A stretch of 64,000 nucleotides of DNA, taken from contig CM036243.1 of the NCBI GenBank assembly GCA_020698575.1, positions 40,541,707 to 40,605,706 of the forward strand, written 5' to 3'. This document shows, piece by piece, positions 51,642 to 62,527 of this stretch. The stretch is from Bostrychus sinensis (taxonomy: Eukaryota; Chordata; Actinopteri; Gobiiformes; Eleotridae). The translations under genes and the position numbers were made by a program. The notes under the pieces are model-generated. The model was not told the origin of the DNA. It saw only the letters and a program-made list of their open reading frames with translations, and made no database searches. The first letter of the stretch is position 1, and each line of letters opens with the position of its first letter.

Positions 51642-51708
51642 CTGGAGAGGAAAGATAGTTTAGATGAGGTTTATTAAAATTATACTCTGTAAAACCAACA
51701 GTACTCAC

Positions 51709-53470
51709 AGAGCTTTGTTGGAGGCTTTGACCACTGGCAGCAGCCTCAGGAGAGCCTCCTCTGAAGCAGAGTATTTCTTCAGCTCAAACACATCCAGATC
51801 TTCTTCTGATGACAGTAAGATGAAGGCCAGAGCTGACCACTGAGCAGGAGACAGTCCACCTTCAGACAGACATCCTGAACTCAGGTACTGTTGGATCTGC
51901 TCCACCAGAGAACGGTCATTCAGTTCATTCAGACAGTGGAGCAGGTTGATGCTTCTCTCTGCAGACACATCCTCACTCATCTTCTTCTTGATGTACTCAA
52001 CTGTTTTCTGATTGGTCTGGGAGCTACTTCCTGTCTGTGTCAGCAGACCTTGTAGAAGGCTCTGATTGGTCGGCAGTGAAAGACCCAGGAGGAAGCGGAG
52101 GAACAAGTCCAGGTGTCCATTTGGACTCTGTAAGGCCTGGTCCACAGCTGTCTGGTGAAAATCTACCACATCATTCTTCTGGGTTTTTGTTGAGAGCAGG
52201 TTGATCCCAGTGCTGACAAAGGTCTGATGGACGTGAAGAGCAGCCAGAAACTCCTGGACACTCAGATGGATGAAGCAGTAGACCTTGTCCTGGTACAGGC
52301 CTGGCTCCTCTCTAAAGACCTGTGTGAACACTCCAGAGTACACTGAGGCCGCTGTGGGCTCCAGGCCACACTCGCTCAGGTCTGACTCGTAGAAGATCAG
52401 GTTTCCTTTCTGCAGCTGCTCAAAGGCCAGTTTTCCCAGAGACTCCACCATCTTCCTGGTCTCTGGACTCCAGTGTGGGTCTGTCTCAGATCCTCCTTCA
52501 TACTTGATGTTCTTGACTTTGGCCTGAACCACCAGGAAGTGGATGTACATCTGAGTCAGGGTCTTGGGCAGCTCTCCTCTCTCTCTGGTTTTTAACACAT
52601 GCTCCAGGACTGTGGAGAGGATCCAGCAGAAGACTGGCATGTGGCACATGATGTGGAGGCTTCGGGACGTCCTGATGTGGGAGATGATTGTGTGAGCCTC
52701 ACCTCTGAACCTCTTCCTGAAGTACTGCTCCTTCTGTGGGTCGGTGAACCCTCTGACCTCTGTCACCACAGAAACACACTCAGCAGGGATCTGATTGGCC
52801 GCCGCGGGTCGTGTGGTTATCCAGAGGCGAGCGGAGGGAAGCAGGGTCCCCCTGATGAGGTTTACCAGCAGCACATCCACTGAGCTGGACTCTGTGGTGT
52901 CAGTCAGGGCCTTGGTTTTGGTGAAGTCCAGAGGAAGTCTGCACTCGTCCAGACCGTCAAAGATGAAGACCACCTGGAGGTCTTCAAAGCTGCAGAGTTC
53001 TGCTTCTGTTTCACTAAAGAAGTGATGAACAAGTTGCACCAAGCTGAAGCTTCTCTCTTTCAGCACATTGAGTGCTCTGAAAGTGAACGGGAACAGCAGC
53101 TGTATGTCCTGGTTGGCTTTGCCTTCAGCCCAGTCCAGACTGAACTTCTGAGTGAGCACTGTTTTCCCGATGCCAGCCACTCCCTTTGTCAGCACTGTTC
53201 TGATTGGTCCATCTGTGTCAGCTGGGCCTTTAAAGATGTCTTCACATGTGATGGCTGTCTCTGGTCTGCCTGGTTTCCTGGAGGCTGTTTCGATCTGTCT
53301 GACCTCATGTTCCTGGTTGACCTCTGAAGGCCCTCCCTCTGTGATGTAGAGCTCTGTGTAGATCTGGTTCAGAAGGGTGGGGTTTCCTGCTTTAGCGATG
53401 CCCTCAAACACACACTGACACTTCTGCTGCAGGTTAGACTTCAGTTTCCAACAATCTCCAGAATAACTCC
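51709..53470 (-). CDS. Copy C, FISNA-NACHT-helical exon
   Basis: 1762 nt, 586 full codons, CATTCAG to GTGAGTA. FISNA starts SYSGDCWKLKSNLQQK (one codon shorter than A and B). Walker A GVAGIGKT and Walker B VVFIFDGLDECR are intact. A-like SETEAEL is followed by B-like SFEDLQ. The variable patch reads TGINLLSTKTQKNDVVDF, ten codons shorter than B. The open frame argues that C lost function recently, if at all. Confidence 0.93.
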
Positions 53471-53557
53471 CTGAATGAAGACAACAGATAAAGCCATGAG
53501 TCTCAGAGAATATAAAATGACTGTGAGCACCTTGTTAAATGTGTTAAATGGTCCTAC

Positions 53558-53762
53558 TGCTCCACAGACGCTCAGCCAGCTCCTTCTGCTTCATCCTCCT
53601 CAGGAAGTTCAGTGTGATCTTCAGAAAAGCCTCACTGCTGCTCCTCTGCTCTTCATCCTCATCCTTCAGAGGCTCTAAGCATTCTGGGTAATCTGTACTC
53701 AGAACCTTGTGGAGCTTTTTCAGCTCCTTCTTGACAAAAGTGAAGATGTCCTCCTCCAGAAG
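53558..53762 (-). CDS. Copy C, 3' linker exon
   Basis: 205 nt from TCTGTTCAG to GTAGGA, encoding LLEEDIFTFVKKELKKLHKV through LWS. Similarity to A and B continues about 55 nt beyond the TTCAG (to about 53817) and then stops abruptly. The 5' linker part (ending DSIFM) is missing. This breakpoint inside the 105-nt segment supports that segment being an intron. Confidence 0.75.
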
Positions 53763-53817
53763 CTGAACAGATACATTATAAACAACACAAATGCAGTCAG
53801 TGCTCAGATCTACATAA

Positions 53818-55006
53818 AACCACCTTCTTTTATGAACATTGAAGTGTCTACGACTTAAACTCTAGAGTCTTCAAACCCAACTAATATCATCTAACCACAT
53901 GTTGTGTTTTTGGATAGTAATTTTTCCAAATTAAAAGGTTTTTGAAGAAAGCAAAGTCTGCCCAAAATGCTTGTGATCCATCATTTGAAAGCTTAGACCT
54001 TCTAGTGTCTGAAGATCTGCACCAGAAGAGTGATATCAAAAATTAGATTGAAATTAAAAAGGACCTACCAAGGACTTACTTCACAGTTGGCTTTTGAAAT
54101 TCACTACAGTCATGGCCTTACTTGTCAAAAACAACTGTGCCAATTTCAGATCTCTGGGTACAACTATATTGGATCTGTTAATGCTTTAGTTTGTAGTTAG
54201 TATATAATGGAACAGTTACACACATGTGATCAGATTATGAGACAAATGAAGAAGTTAAATAAACCATAAAAGTCACAACCTGTTGTTCCTAAAAGTGAAA
54301 TAAATGTCCTTAGGGTTTATAGAGGGCTTTCTGTTTGCTGTGCACAGCGGGGTGACATCTGCTGGTCACTGAGTGCCATGACACATTGAAATGATAAAGA
54401 AGGCTATGGAGCTGTATTCACTGTTATCTGTGAGAGCCGCCCCTTGTTGGAAACCTCATGTGATTGGCTACAAGTATCTGAGATTAAAACCTCTCTGTCC
54501 TATCAGAATAACACAGGGGAGTTTGGAGAAGTCCTGCACAAACCGAACTCAACATGGAGGCTTTTGTTTTCTTTGCAGAGCTCTTCTGGAGTGACCACTG
54601 CAGTGAAAACAGTGCAGATACTTTTGTTTTGTAGAGAAAGATGAATGGAAAACAAGCACACCATCATAGATGGCCAGAGTGAAAGGAATTTGTGTTCATT
54701 TTTTACAATGAGTGAGGAGATGGCATTCATATGATTATCACAACATGGAGTACTTTTATGAAAAATATGTTTGAGATTATTTGTGGATTCTTTAAGACTG
54801 AATGAGCATAACCCATCATGGACCGGACTCATTTTAAACCTACAGAAGCAGAAGATTTTTTTTTTTTTTTTTTTTGGTTTGATGGTGAATTTTCAATAAT
54901 TATGCTTATTGCTCCAGATGTCCCATTTTGGGCATAAAATGAACTTAAAAGCTGTTGTGTCTGTGAAGACTCTCACTCGTCCAGGGTAAATGCATCGCAA
55001 CAAAAG
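53818..55006. other. Sequence replacing the 5' linker part in copy C, nothing recognised
   Basis: From the breakpoint at 53818 to the Penelope-like element the sequence has no counterpart in A or B. A poly(T) run lies at 54858-54876. Short ORFs only. No terminal repeats could be paired. Confidence 0.5.
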
Positions 55007-55228
55007 TTTAAAAAGCAGTCATCTGGATTAGATTTTTCAAGTAGAAGACGTTTCACCTCTTATCCAAGAGGCTTTCTCAATTCTGAAATGAACTGGTAAG
55101 AGAGCTGGTTTATATTCTTCTAGGAAGGAGGAGTCCTGAAACTAAATTCTATTGGTCAAAGTGACCATGAATAGCCTAGTGGTTTCGGGTCATTAGGAGT
55201 CCTTTGTCCTCAGCTGGAGTGAGAGTCG

Positions 55229-55802
55229 TTAACCCTCCCCAGCCTGGGCAGCTCCTTCAGATGTAAATGACCTGAGTGAAACTGGTTTGTTTTGTTTGGG
55301 TTTCAGGAGACTGTTGTAGACAGAAGGAAGGTTGTATCTGAGACCACCATTTCTGTTTAAAGAAGGTTTATCTTTTTTGACAAAGATTGCTTCTTTCACT
55401 CCTCGCTCAAACCATCCTTTCTCTCTGGCTAAGATTTGGACCTCACTGTCCTCAAAGGAGTGGTTTGTGGCCTTCAGGTGGAGGTGTACTGCAGATTCTG
55501 GTCCACTGGAGTTGGCCCTGCGGTGTTGGTATAACCGCTTGTGCAGAGGTTGTTTGGTTTCTCCAATGTACTGTTCATTACAGTTCTCACTGCAGTGGAT
55601 GGAGTACACAACATTGCTCTGTTTGTAACCGGGAATTTTGTCCTTGGGGTGAACCAGTTTTTGTCTGAGAGTATTAACAGGTTTGAAATAAACCGGGATG
55701 TTGTGTTGGCTAAAAATCCTTTTAAGTTTCTCAGATAGGCCGGAGATGTACGGAATGACTACATTGCTCCTTTTTGGCTCTTGCTCCTGTTCTTTCCTGT
55801 CC
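55229..55802 (-). pseudogene. Penelope-like GIY-YIG endonuclease region, left arm
   Basis: The minus-strand frame runs QEPKRSNVVIPYISGLSEKL, VVYSIHCSENCNEQYIGETK and PLHKRLYQHRRANSSGPESA, ending AAQAGEG-stop. VVYSI...QYIGET is the degenerate GIY-YIG motif of the endonuclease that Penelope-like elements carry C-terminal to the RT. The RT part is absent. The frame continues by chance past the arm into the spacer. Confidence 0.85.
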
Positions 55803-56443
55803 GCCAAGCCCTCAGAACCTGTGGATATCCCAACTGGGCCTTCTCCAAATCCCGAATGACAAGAAAACAGGACAGGAAAGAACAGGAGCAAGAGCCAAAA
55901 AGGAGCAATGTAGTCATTCCGTACATCTCCGGCCTATCTGAGAAACTTAAAAGGATTTTTAGCCAACACAACATCCCGGTTTATTTCAAACCTGTTAATA
56001 CTCTCAGACAAAAACTGGTTCACCCCAAGGACAAAATTCCCGGTTACAAACAGAGCAATGTTGTGTACTCCATCCACTGCAGTGAGAACTGTAATGAACA
56101 GTACATTGGAGAAACCAAACAACCTCTGCACAAGCGGTTATACCAACACCGCAGGGCCAACTCCAGTGGACCTGAATCTGCAGTACACCTCCACCTGAAG
56201 GCCACAAACCACTCCTTTGAGGACAGTGAGGTCCGAATCTTAGCCAGAGAGAAAGGATGGTTTGAGCGAGGAGTGAAAGAAGCAATCTTTGTCAAAAAAG
56301 ATAAACCTTCTTTAAACAGAAATGGTGGTCTCAGATACAACCTTCCTTCTGTCTACAACAGTCTCCTGAAACCCAAACAAAACAAACCAGTTTCACTCAG
56401 GTCATTTACATCTGAAGGAGCTGCCCAGGCTGGGGAGGGTTAA
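55801..56443 (+). pseudogene. Penelope-like GIY-YIG endonuclease region, right arm
   Basis: Plus-strand counterpart of the left arm with a little more upstream sequence (RQALRTCGYPNWAFSKSRMT, also present at 63634-63693). Only a Gln/Arg difference (EDSEVQI against EDSEVRI) separates the two proteins over the shared part. RT domain missing. Confidence 0.85.
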
Positions 56444-56689
56444 CGACTCTCACTCCAGCTGAGGACAAAGGACTCCTAATGACCCGTCTTCTACTTGAAA
56501 AATCTAATCCAGATGACTGCTTTTTAAAAGCTGTTTTGTTGAGGAAATATGCTTTCATTGAAAAAATAACTGCAAATAACCTTTTCTCAGTTACTTCTTG
56601 AATCGTAGCCCTGGCTCTGGTGGAGGTGAGAGCTTCACTGAAGTAGCATTTAGCGAAAGACTTTTAAATGTCACACAACAGAAACTAAG

Positions 56690-57330
56690 GTTGTACTCAC
56701 ACAAGGCCAATCAAACCGTGCCCAAGTCCGGAACGCCCCTAAAGCATGGCACGGTTGCCTAATGTGAGTGCTCCGAACCGCACCCAGGCGCGGTACGCTT
56801 CAGGACTTTGGCACGGTTGGAGGAGGTGGGCCACGGCCCGGCACGGTTGCTCATGCATGCGCGCACGCACGACTACGAGGCGTGTCATCTACGCAACTGT
56901 TCTTCTCTCGGTAAAAATTGAATAACCTCCATTATTAACACTTGTACCAATGCCAGCGACTTGCGCTCACCTTTCTGAAGAAGAGAACAGACAGTGGCAG
57001 TAGTTTTGAAGTCTCTCATGACAGTGACAAGTCTCTGCGGATGCCTTCACTGCTCCTCGTATGTGGCTTATTCCAAAACGTGACAGAAGACTGCGTCTCA
57101 CGAACGAGACTCAAAGCAGAATCAAAATAGCACAGATACTTCATGCTGCTGCTCTCACGTTTTCCACTACGCCAGTTTTAAAAGTGTTAGCGGCTCGCTC
57201 GACGTAACCGGACCACGGCACGGATCGTTTGTGCAGGTGTGAGTGCGGGCCGGCGGGGGACTCAGACCCCTCCCCAATCTTACCTGGGCACAGCACGGTT
57301 CGAATGGCCCTAGTGTGAGTGCGCCCTATA
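56690..57330. mobile_element. GC-rich DNA transposon/MITE with terminal inverted repeats
   Basis: The left end GTACTCACACAAGGCCAATC pairs with the right end GGCCCTAGTGTGAGTGCGCC, and both continue inward with related AACCGTGC / GCACGGTTCG words. GCACGG words recur throughout. The interior has no transposase. The superfamily is not clear because a target duplication could not be fixed. It lies in the copy C intron upstream of the linker. Confidence 0.65.
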
Positions 57331-57542
57331 AAACACAGTCCAGCTAAAGCTGTTCTCTCCAAAAGACATTACTCCCAGCAACAAGAATGGAAATGACAGA
57401 AATAAAAACACAGTGAGAGCAGACCTTAAATACTGAGTCCACATGAAGCTTCTCTCTGTGGAAAAGAACATTTACTTTATTAAATACACAGTAAATGCTG
57501 CTTCTTAATATTCTTGCTCTGATAAATGAAAGTCAGCTCTAC

Positions 57543-57671
57543 CTTCTCTTCTGCTTCACTGAACTCTGTTTCTCTGTCTCTCTTTTAAATTCATATGGAT
57601 GTCCCATAGACCGTTCACTGCTGAAGGACTCACAGCTGGGGCCTGGTTCAGACTCTGCTCTGTGCTGGATC
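57543..57671 (-). CDS. Copy C, N2-like repeat exon
   Basis: 129 nt from AACCAG to a GTAGAG donor, encoding ESEPGPSCESFSSERSMGHP and a basic tail ending KQKR. The tail after FKRE is longer than in A and B because the usual donor is lost and one 30 nt further is inferred. It could serve as the start region (SERSM) of a shortened protein. Confidence 0.6.
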
Positions 57672-57679
57672 CTGGTTTA

Positions 57680-59360
57680 TTTAATAAAAGAAAAGATCTG
57701 TTTAAAACTTTAAATCACACAAACAAAGCATTCAGAACAATTATAACCACACAAGTCAGACAGATACAACACTGTGTGATCAGTGATGAGAGTTTGTGTT
57801 TTTCTGACAGTTTTTAACACTTGTTTCTTTGAGTTAGAAGATCACTATTTGTCTGATTCTAACTAATGTTACTGAGGATCTTCACTAAAAAGAACAAAAA
57901 TCACCATTTGTTTTTTAATTTCTGTTGTTGCAGCTTTTTGTATTGTTCACTTATTAATAGGCTCTGTATTTACTGGACAGGGCACACAGGTATTAAAGTA
58001 GAATTAAACACTTTTTAAAAATATATATTTTAAATATATAAAACCACACAGTCATTATTTTCAATATTTTGGGATTTGACATTAAATTGAATTGAAACTA
58101 ATTAACATATTTAGCTTCAAGGTACCAACAAGTGCTTTTATACATTTACTAAATAACAGCTGCTCTTTCCAGTGATAAACTTGTTTTTATGATAAATGGT
58201 GTCATACCTTGGAAATTTGAGTTTGAAAAACAGACTTGAGATCATCTTTTCTAGGTTTGATGCCTAATAAATAAAAGAATTATTTTTTAATGAAAGACCT
58301 AGTTACTGATGAAGTACTCTCACGTGAATTTGTTATATCACAGTTTGACAGAACTGATGTGTTTCATTGTGGAGATATGAAAGTCCAAATTATGAAATCA
58401 TTTTTACATGTTCAATATCTGGTAGGCCATAAATGGAGAATGATATAACTTTGGACCCTATGCTTCACACGATGGACTTTACATGGTGTAGAACAAAACT
58501 TTAAAATGTCATTCATGTGGAGCAAACAGCTGAGCAGGTACAGCCTGCAGTGGAACTGTGGCATTTTGCTGAAGCCATGATTTTGGGCTGACATGCCCAC
58601 TTTTTTAAACCTTATTATTTCATAAACTACAAAAGATACCAACTCCAAACTTTGCACACTTCCTATTGGTTATATCATATAATAATCATACCGAGTTTGA
58701 AGAAAATCCAAGGTGGTCAGGTGGGATTTTTTTCTGAAATGTTTTTGACATGGAATGACCCATTTTCTATTTTTTATGCTAAATGCATGTAATACTTTTG
58801 CACTTTATCATATTCTATAATTTATTAGTGCTGCGCAAGGATTAAAATTTTTAATCGCGTATATTCGCAGTCTTGCTATAAAATTCAATCAATAATGTAT
58901 TCAGACTCTTCCAGTAATATGTGCAGTTTTGACTTGTGTGTGTGGTATCAGACAAGATACGGTACATTATCTGTTTCTGTTACATTTATTTTGCCCCATC
59001 TTTACACAGATGTTGGAGCATTTCATTGCTCTGATGAAAACCTCCCAGGCTGAAACACATTGGCCTCTCGTTGCTTAATAAAGAACTTTTAAAACTGTCA
59101 GCAGAGAGCCTCAGATTTTTTGCCTCAAGCCTTCTGTGCACAGGTAATGTTTGTAACAAGTAAGCTTTGAGTTTTTCCTATATCCTTGAAGAGCACTTGA
59201 CTTGTAACTACTTTTATATACATTATACATTCTTCTGACCCAGAGAGGCACTCACATTTTATTTATTATTATTTTTTAACTATTATTATTATTATTATTT
59301 TACTATCATTATTATTATTGTTGTATTTTAACATGTTCTGTAATGCACAGTGGTGAAAGC
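57680..59360. other. Copy C intron, nothing recognised
   Basis: About 1.7 kb of AT-rich sequence with an ATT microsatellite at 59262-59315. No transposon ends, exons or RNA genes could be supported. Confidence 0.5.
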
Positions 59361-59364
59361 TCAC

Positions 59365-59466
59365 AGCTCTGTCCTGAAGTTCATTAGGATCTCTCATAGA
59401 CCAATTCACTGCCTGAGGGACTCACAGCTGGGACCAGGTTCAGAAGGATTTTGTTTCTGGTGGATC
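59365..59466 (-). pseudogene. Copy C, broken N-terminal repeat exon
   Basis: Reads PSEPGPSCESLR and then goes out of frame through a one-base insertion (AGGCAGTGA where AGGAGTGA is expected) and a second one in AATTGG, giving TGA stops. Acceptor CTTAG and donor GTGAGC remain. The total length of 102 nt keeps the outer phase, so skipping or inclusion would not shift the frame, but inclusion terminates it. Confidence 0.7.
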
Positions 59467-59883
59467 CTAAGACAAAGAAGAAAACAAACTTCAGTCAACA
59501 GTAAAACACATGGCACTGTTATGTTGCAGTCTTAAAAATATTTAAAAATTGTGCTACTACAAAGTGTTAATGTGCCCCTTCAATCAGAAATACACATGTA
59601 GTATCAATGAAACACAGGTTTCTTCATTTTTGTTATGTTTAAAACTATTTCTCTGATTCATAGGCCACATATTTCATTATAATCTAAACCAGTCTGTCTG
59701 TCTATCTGTCTCAAGGTTTTTTATTTTCTGGTAAATAAAAGTCACTGTTATGTGAAACCTAAAGCTGGTTTTAAGACAACAGCCAGACTCATATTATTAA
59801 AGTGTTTGCCAAATTCTATAAATAATTTCACTCATAAAACGCACAATAACTGTCAGTATGAAGTGAAAGTGAATCTGACTCAC

Positions 59884-59970
59884 TGTGGACCATCTTCTCT
59901 TTTAAAGTTTATCCATCGATTATTGGACCTATCACTTCTGCAGGAGAGCCCTCTGGTCCCAGGAGCAGGT
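59884..59970 (-). CDS. Copy C, N-terminal repeat exon N1
   Basis: 87 nt, CCACAG to GTGAGT, encoding PAPGTRGLSCRSDRSNNRW and INFKREDGP. Intact in itself, but it would be read out of frame because of the extra base in the start exon. It lacks the Met found in copy B N1. Confidence 0.75.
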
Positions 59971-60054
59971 CTGTGGACACAGATGGTGCAGTGGTTTTAG
60001 TGCTGAGCTCTGACCTGGAGAACAGTGGTGGACCGTAACAGATCCTCATCTCAC

Positions 60055-60224
60055 CTCTGAGCTTTGGGGGCTGTCAGTGGTTTTAGAGGGAGGGGCCCCG
60101 TCCTCTCTGTGCTCTCTCTGATCCATGCTCATGTGACACCAGGGAGGTTTGTTTGTCACTGTTTGTTCAACAGCCGCCCTTGGGATAGGCCCAGGTCCAG
60201 TTTCACTCCAGGACACACATGAGT
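60055..60224 (-). CDS. Copy C, start exon with +1 insertion
   Basis: Begins MSMDQREHREDGAPPSKTT from the ATG at 60132-60130, as in A and B. It then has five C instead of four in GACAGCCCCCAAAG, making the coding part 78 nt instead of 77 and shifting the frame before the donor GTGAGA. Confidence 0.75.
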
Positions 60225-61065
60225 CTGTTACACCACAGAGGCAGAGATTACATTAAATTTACATATACTTGTTTAACTTCCTGGTATCCAGGTGTGCATA
60301 AAAAAAGTAAAGTTATGTCCCTGCACTGATGTGCGTGCATTTGTAGTGTAGTAACAATATCCACTTTTATCTACTATATTGTAAAAAACCTTCTGCTCAT
60401 GATAAATTCTCATTTATCAGATTTGCTGTTACAGTTTCTCAGAGTAAATCACAACAACTCTCCCACAAATAACAAAGGTTATTTTTCAGTCTGCTCTCAC
60501 AGTTTAGCTCCGTCTGAGCCTTGGAGCCTGTTTCCTGTGTTTCTCCGCTGCAGCTCTGGAGATCCATGAAAATAGAACCAGGACAACTTTACAACTAAAT
60601 GTTAGAGCCACCTGAGTATTTCCCTGTGTATTTTTATACTTTACCAGGTTTATTTTGTGAAAGGGATAAACGCAGCAGCTCAGTGTAACACGTTTATGTT
60701 CGTACAAGATGTAACGTCCTCCATTTTGTCTCTGCCTCATACGTGACGTCTGTCTCTATCAGAGCCTCACTTCTGTTGATTCTGACTTAACATTTCTAAG
60801 TGTTGTCGGTGCAGGTTCTCAGTCATCCAGGTGCAGTTCAGTAAAAGGTTTAACAAGAGGCATCTGGACAAAGTTTGGTTTTTAGGAGACTTTTTGTCCC
60901 ACATCTTGATAAACTGATAAAGTCTCTTGGACGTTTTTTCTAAAAACAAGACTTTGTACACGTTTTTTTCTTAAACCTTTGTACATTTCTAAGTTTTATT
61001 AAATCTCTTTGTTATAAGAGTATTTTAAAACATAAAACAGAAAATATGCCACAGAGAAAACTTAC
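60225..61065. other. Copy C first intron with Penelope-like tail remnant
   Basis: 60770-60990 repeats the TCTAAGTGTTGTCGGTGCAG ... CAGTAAAAGGTTTAACAAGAGG ... AGTCTCTTGG element seen near the leader exons of A and B. 60580-60760 matches 16760-17940 in part (GTAACACGTTTATGTTCGTA). No coding exon. Confidence 0.5.
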
Positions 61066-61130
61066 CACTCGACAGAACGAGCTGCTGCAGTGAAGTGACT
61101 TCCTCAAACTCAGACAGGATGTGGTTTTAG
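61066..61130 (-). promoter_or_regulatory. Copy C candidate 5' leader exon
   Basis: Donor GTG/GTAAGTTTTC at 61066/61065, preceded on the minus strand by the conserved GTTTGAGGAAGTCACTTCAC and GCAGCTCGTTCTGTCGAG. Upstream it diverges from A and B at about 61115, so the uORF seen there is not preserved. Confidence 0.45.
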
Positions 61131-61229
61131 TTTAGAGATGTGACGTTCACGAACAATCTGAATCTTTTAAACTGGCTCTCCACTGTGAACAATAAGAACT
61201 GAGTCAGAGCGGGACACAAGCCTTTCTTT

Positions 61230-61410
61230 TTCTTTTCTTTTTTTTTTATTTTTTACTTTTTTTTACTTTTGTATCAAAAAAACAAGCTCTATTTTGTTTG
61301 TCAACTGGGAAAAAAAATATGAAAAAGTAGAAGAAAAAAAGAGAGTCACAGAAACTGAAAGAGACGAGGAGAGAGGAGCTCAGACTCACATAGTAGTAAT
61401 AGTAGTAGTA
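61230..61410. repeat. Low-complexity T-rich and purine-rich tracts
   Basis: Runs of T at 61230-61270 are followed by A/G-rich 61310-61375 and GTAGTAATAGTAGTAGTAAT at 61394-61413. Simple sequence, no gene. Confidence 0.7.
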
Positions 61411-61544
61411 ATAGTCACAAGTCGCTAGTTGTAAACAACAGCAGTGTCTTACTGCCAACTGAGTGTGAAATAATTTTAGCTGTATTATGTTTTAATAAGA
61501 AAACTATCACATTTGTACAAGATAAGTATCACATTAGGTAACAC

Positions 61545-61795
61545 ATTATATTAGAGTACACTTTTTACATTGTATCTACCTCATTAATTACAATGTAACA
61601 AACTGTGTGACTAACTGTAATAACATGTAACTACATTGTACTTACATGATGACATTAAGGGTTAGGGATAGGGTTAGGGTTATCATGTAAGTACAATGTA
61701 GTTACATGTTATTACAGTTAGTTACACAGTTTGTTACATTGTAATTAATTAGGTAGATAAAATGTAAAAAGTGTAGTGTAATATAAAGTGTGGCC
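61545..61795. mobile_element. Foldback MITE with a TTAGGG-like loop
   Basis: Two arms of about 110 bp (near 61550-61660 and 61682-61790) are close reverse complements. Examples are ATGTAACTACATTGTACTTA with TAAGTACAATGTAGTTACAT, and CAAACTGTGTGACTAACTGT with ACAGTTAGTTACACAGTTTG. The centre is GGGTTAGGGATAGGGTTAGG. No coding content. Confidence 0.85.
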
Positions 61796-61799
61796 TCAC

Positions 61800-62285
61800 A
61801 TTTTAACAAGATATGAAATTGTCATGTTTTTACATGATAATAATTTATCATGAAATTACAAGATACTGAATCATCGTGTTTTATCATGATACACAATTAT
61901 CACGTTTTTACACCTATTTAGGTAACGCCCATACCAACAGTCAGCAGGTACGAGTTAGGCCCAAGAATAATATATAATAACAAAGAATACCACAGACTTA
62001 TTTACTTTGTAAAGCCAGAGGTCGGGAACACACAGAGGAGTTTTTCAGACTTGTTCCCTCAACACTGAGCAGGAAGAAAAAGTCAGGGAACGTCTGTTGT
62101 TATGAAGACGTCAGGTTAGAAATGAAATATAGCAGAAGTCAAGCAGAAGTAAAATAACCAACAATTACATGAATAAATGTAGAAAGTATTAAATGTGAGC
62201 TGTGTTTAAGAAGCACAGTAAAATCTGCTCTGACCCAGGACCCACTGATCACAGGACGAGCCTCAGACTCTGACTCTGAAGTCCA
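61800..62285. other. No gene recognised
   Basis: AT-rich sequence with repeated short words (TTATCATGATA, TTTTTACATG). Nothing recognised. Confidence 0.45.
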
Positions 62286-62527
62286 AAAATATTTTTACCC
62301 AACAAAGTTCAGTAAAAAGTTTAACAAGAGGCATCTGGAAAAATGTTTGGTTTTGGAAGACTTTTTGTCCCACATCTTGATAAACTGATAAAGTCTCTCG
62401 GATGTTTTGTTTAAAAACAAAACTTTGTCCAGATGTCTTATTGTTAAAGCTTTGTACATTTCTAAGTCTTATTAAATCTCTTTCTTACAAGGAAATAATA
62501 ACAAAATATGTCACAGAGAAAACTTAC

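Larger units (their letters stand above)
55007..56528. mobile_element. Penelope-like element, large inverted repeat
   Basis: Two copies of the 3' part of a Penelope-like retroelement face each other around a 67-nt spacer (55803-55869). The inner arms 55187-55802 and 55870-56485 are 616 bp each and nearly identical. The outer arms 55007-55049 and 56486-56528 also pair, but the right side lacks the 137 bp corresponding to 55050-55186. Both arms encode the C-terminal GIY-YIG region. Confidence 0.9.
48487..60132 (-). pseudogene. NLR copy C: FISNA-NACHT-LRR-B30.2 receptor with a broken N-terminus
   Basis: Exons found: start 60132-60055, N1 59970-59884, a damaged repeat exon 59466-59365, N2-like 57671-57543, the 3' half of the linker 53762-53558, FISNA-NACHT 53470-51709, LRR 51641-51468, LRR 51040-50867, 47-nt exon 49484-49438, B30.2 49028-48487. 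Lesions: one extra C in the start exon (the CCCCC run at 60066-60070, against four in A and B), which leads to a stop in N1; stops in the 59365 exon; and loss of the 5' linker part with its acceptor. From the linker to the stop the frame is intact. So either this is a recent pseudogene, or a shortened protein is made from an unseen start. Nearest relative in the 3' half is copy A. Confidence 0.75.

Noticed and set aside
55229..56443. Two divergent host genes sharing a promoter
   Set aside because: Both arms encode the same Penelope-like GIY-YIG region as a mirror image, and the flanks are also inverted; it is a transposon structure.
61660..61690. Telomere or chromosome end
   Set aside because: Only about four degenerate TTAGGG-like units, in the loop of a foldback element, with normal sequence on both sides.
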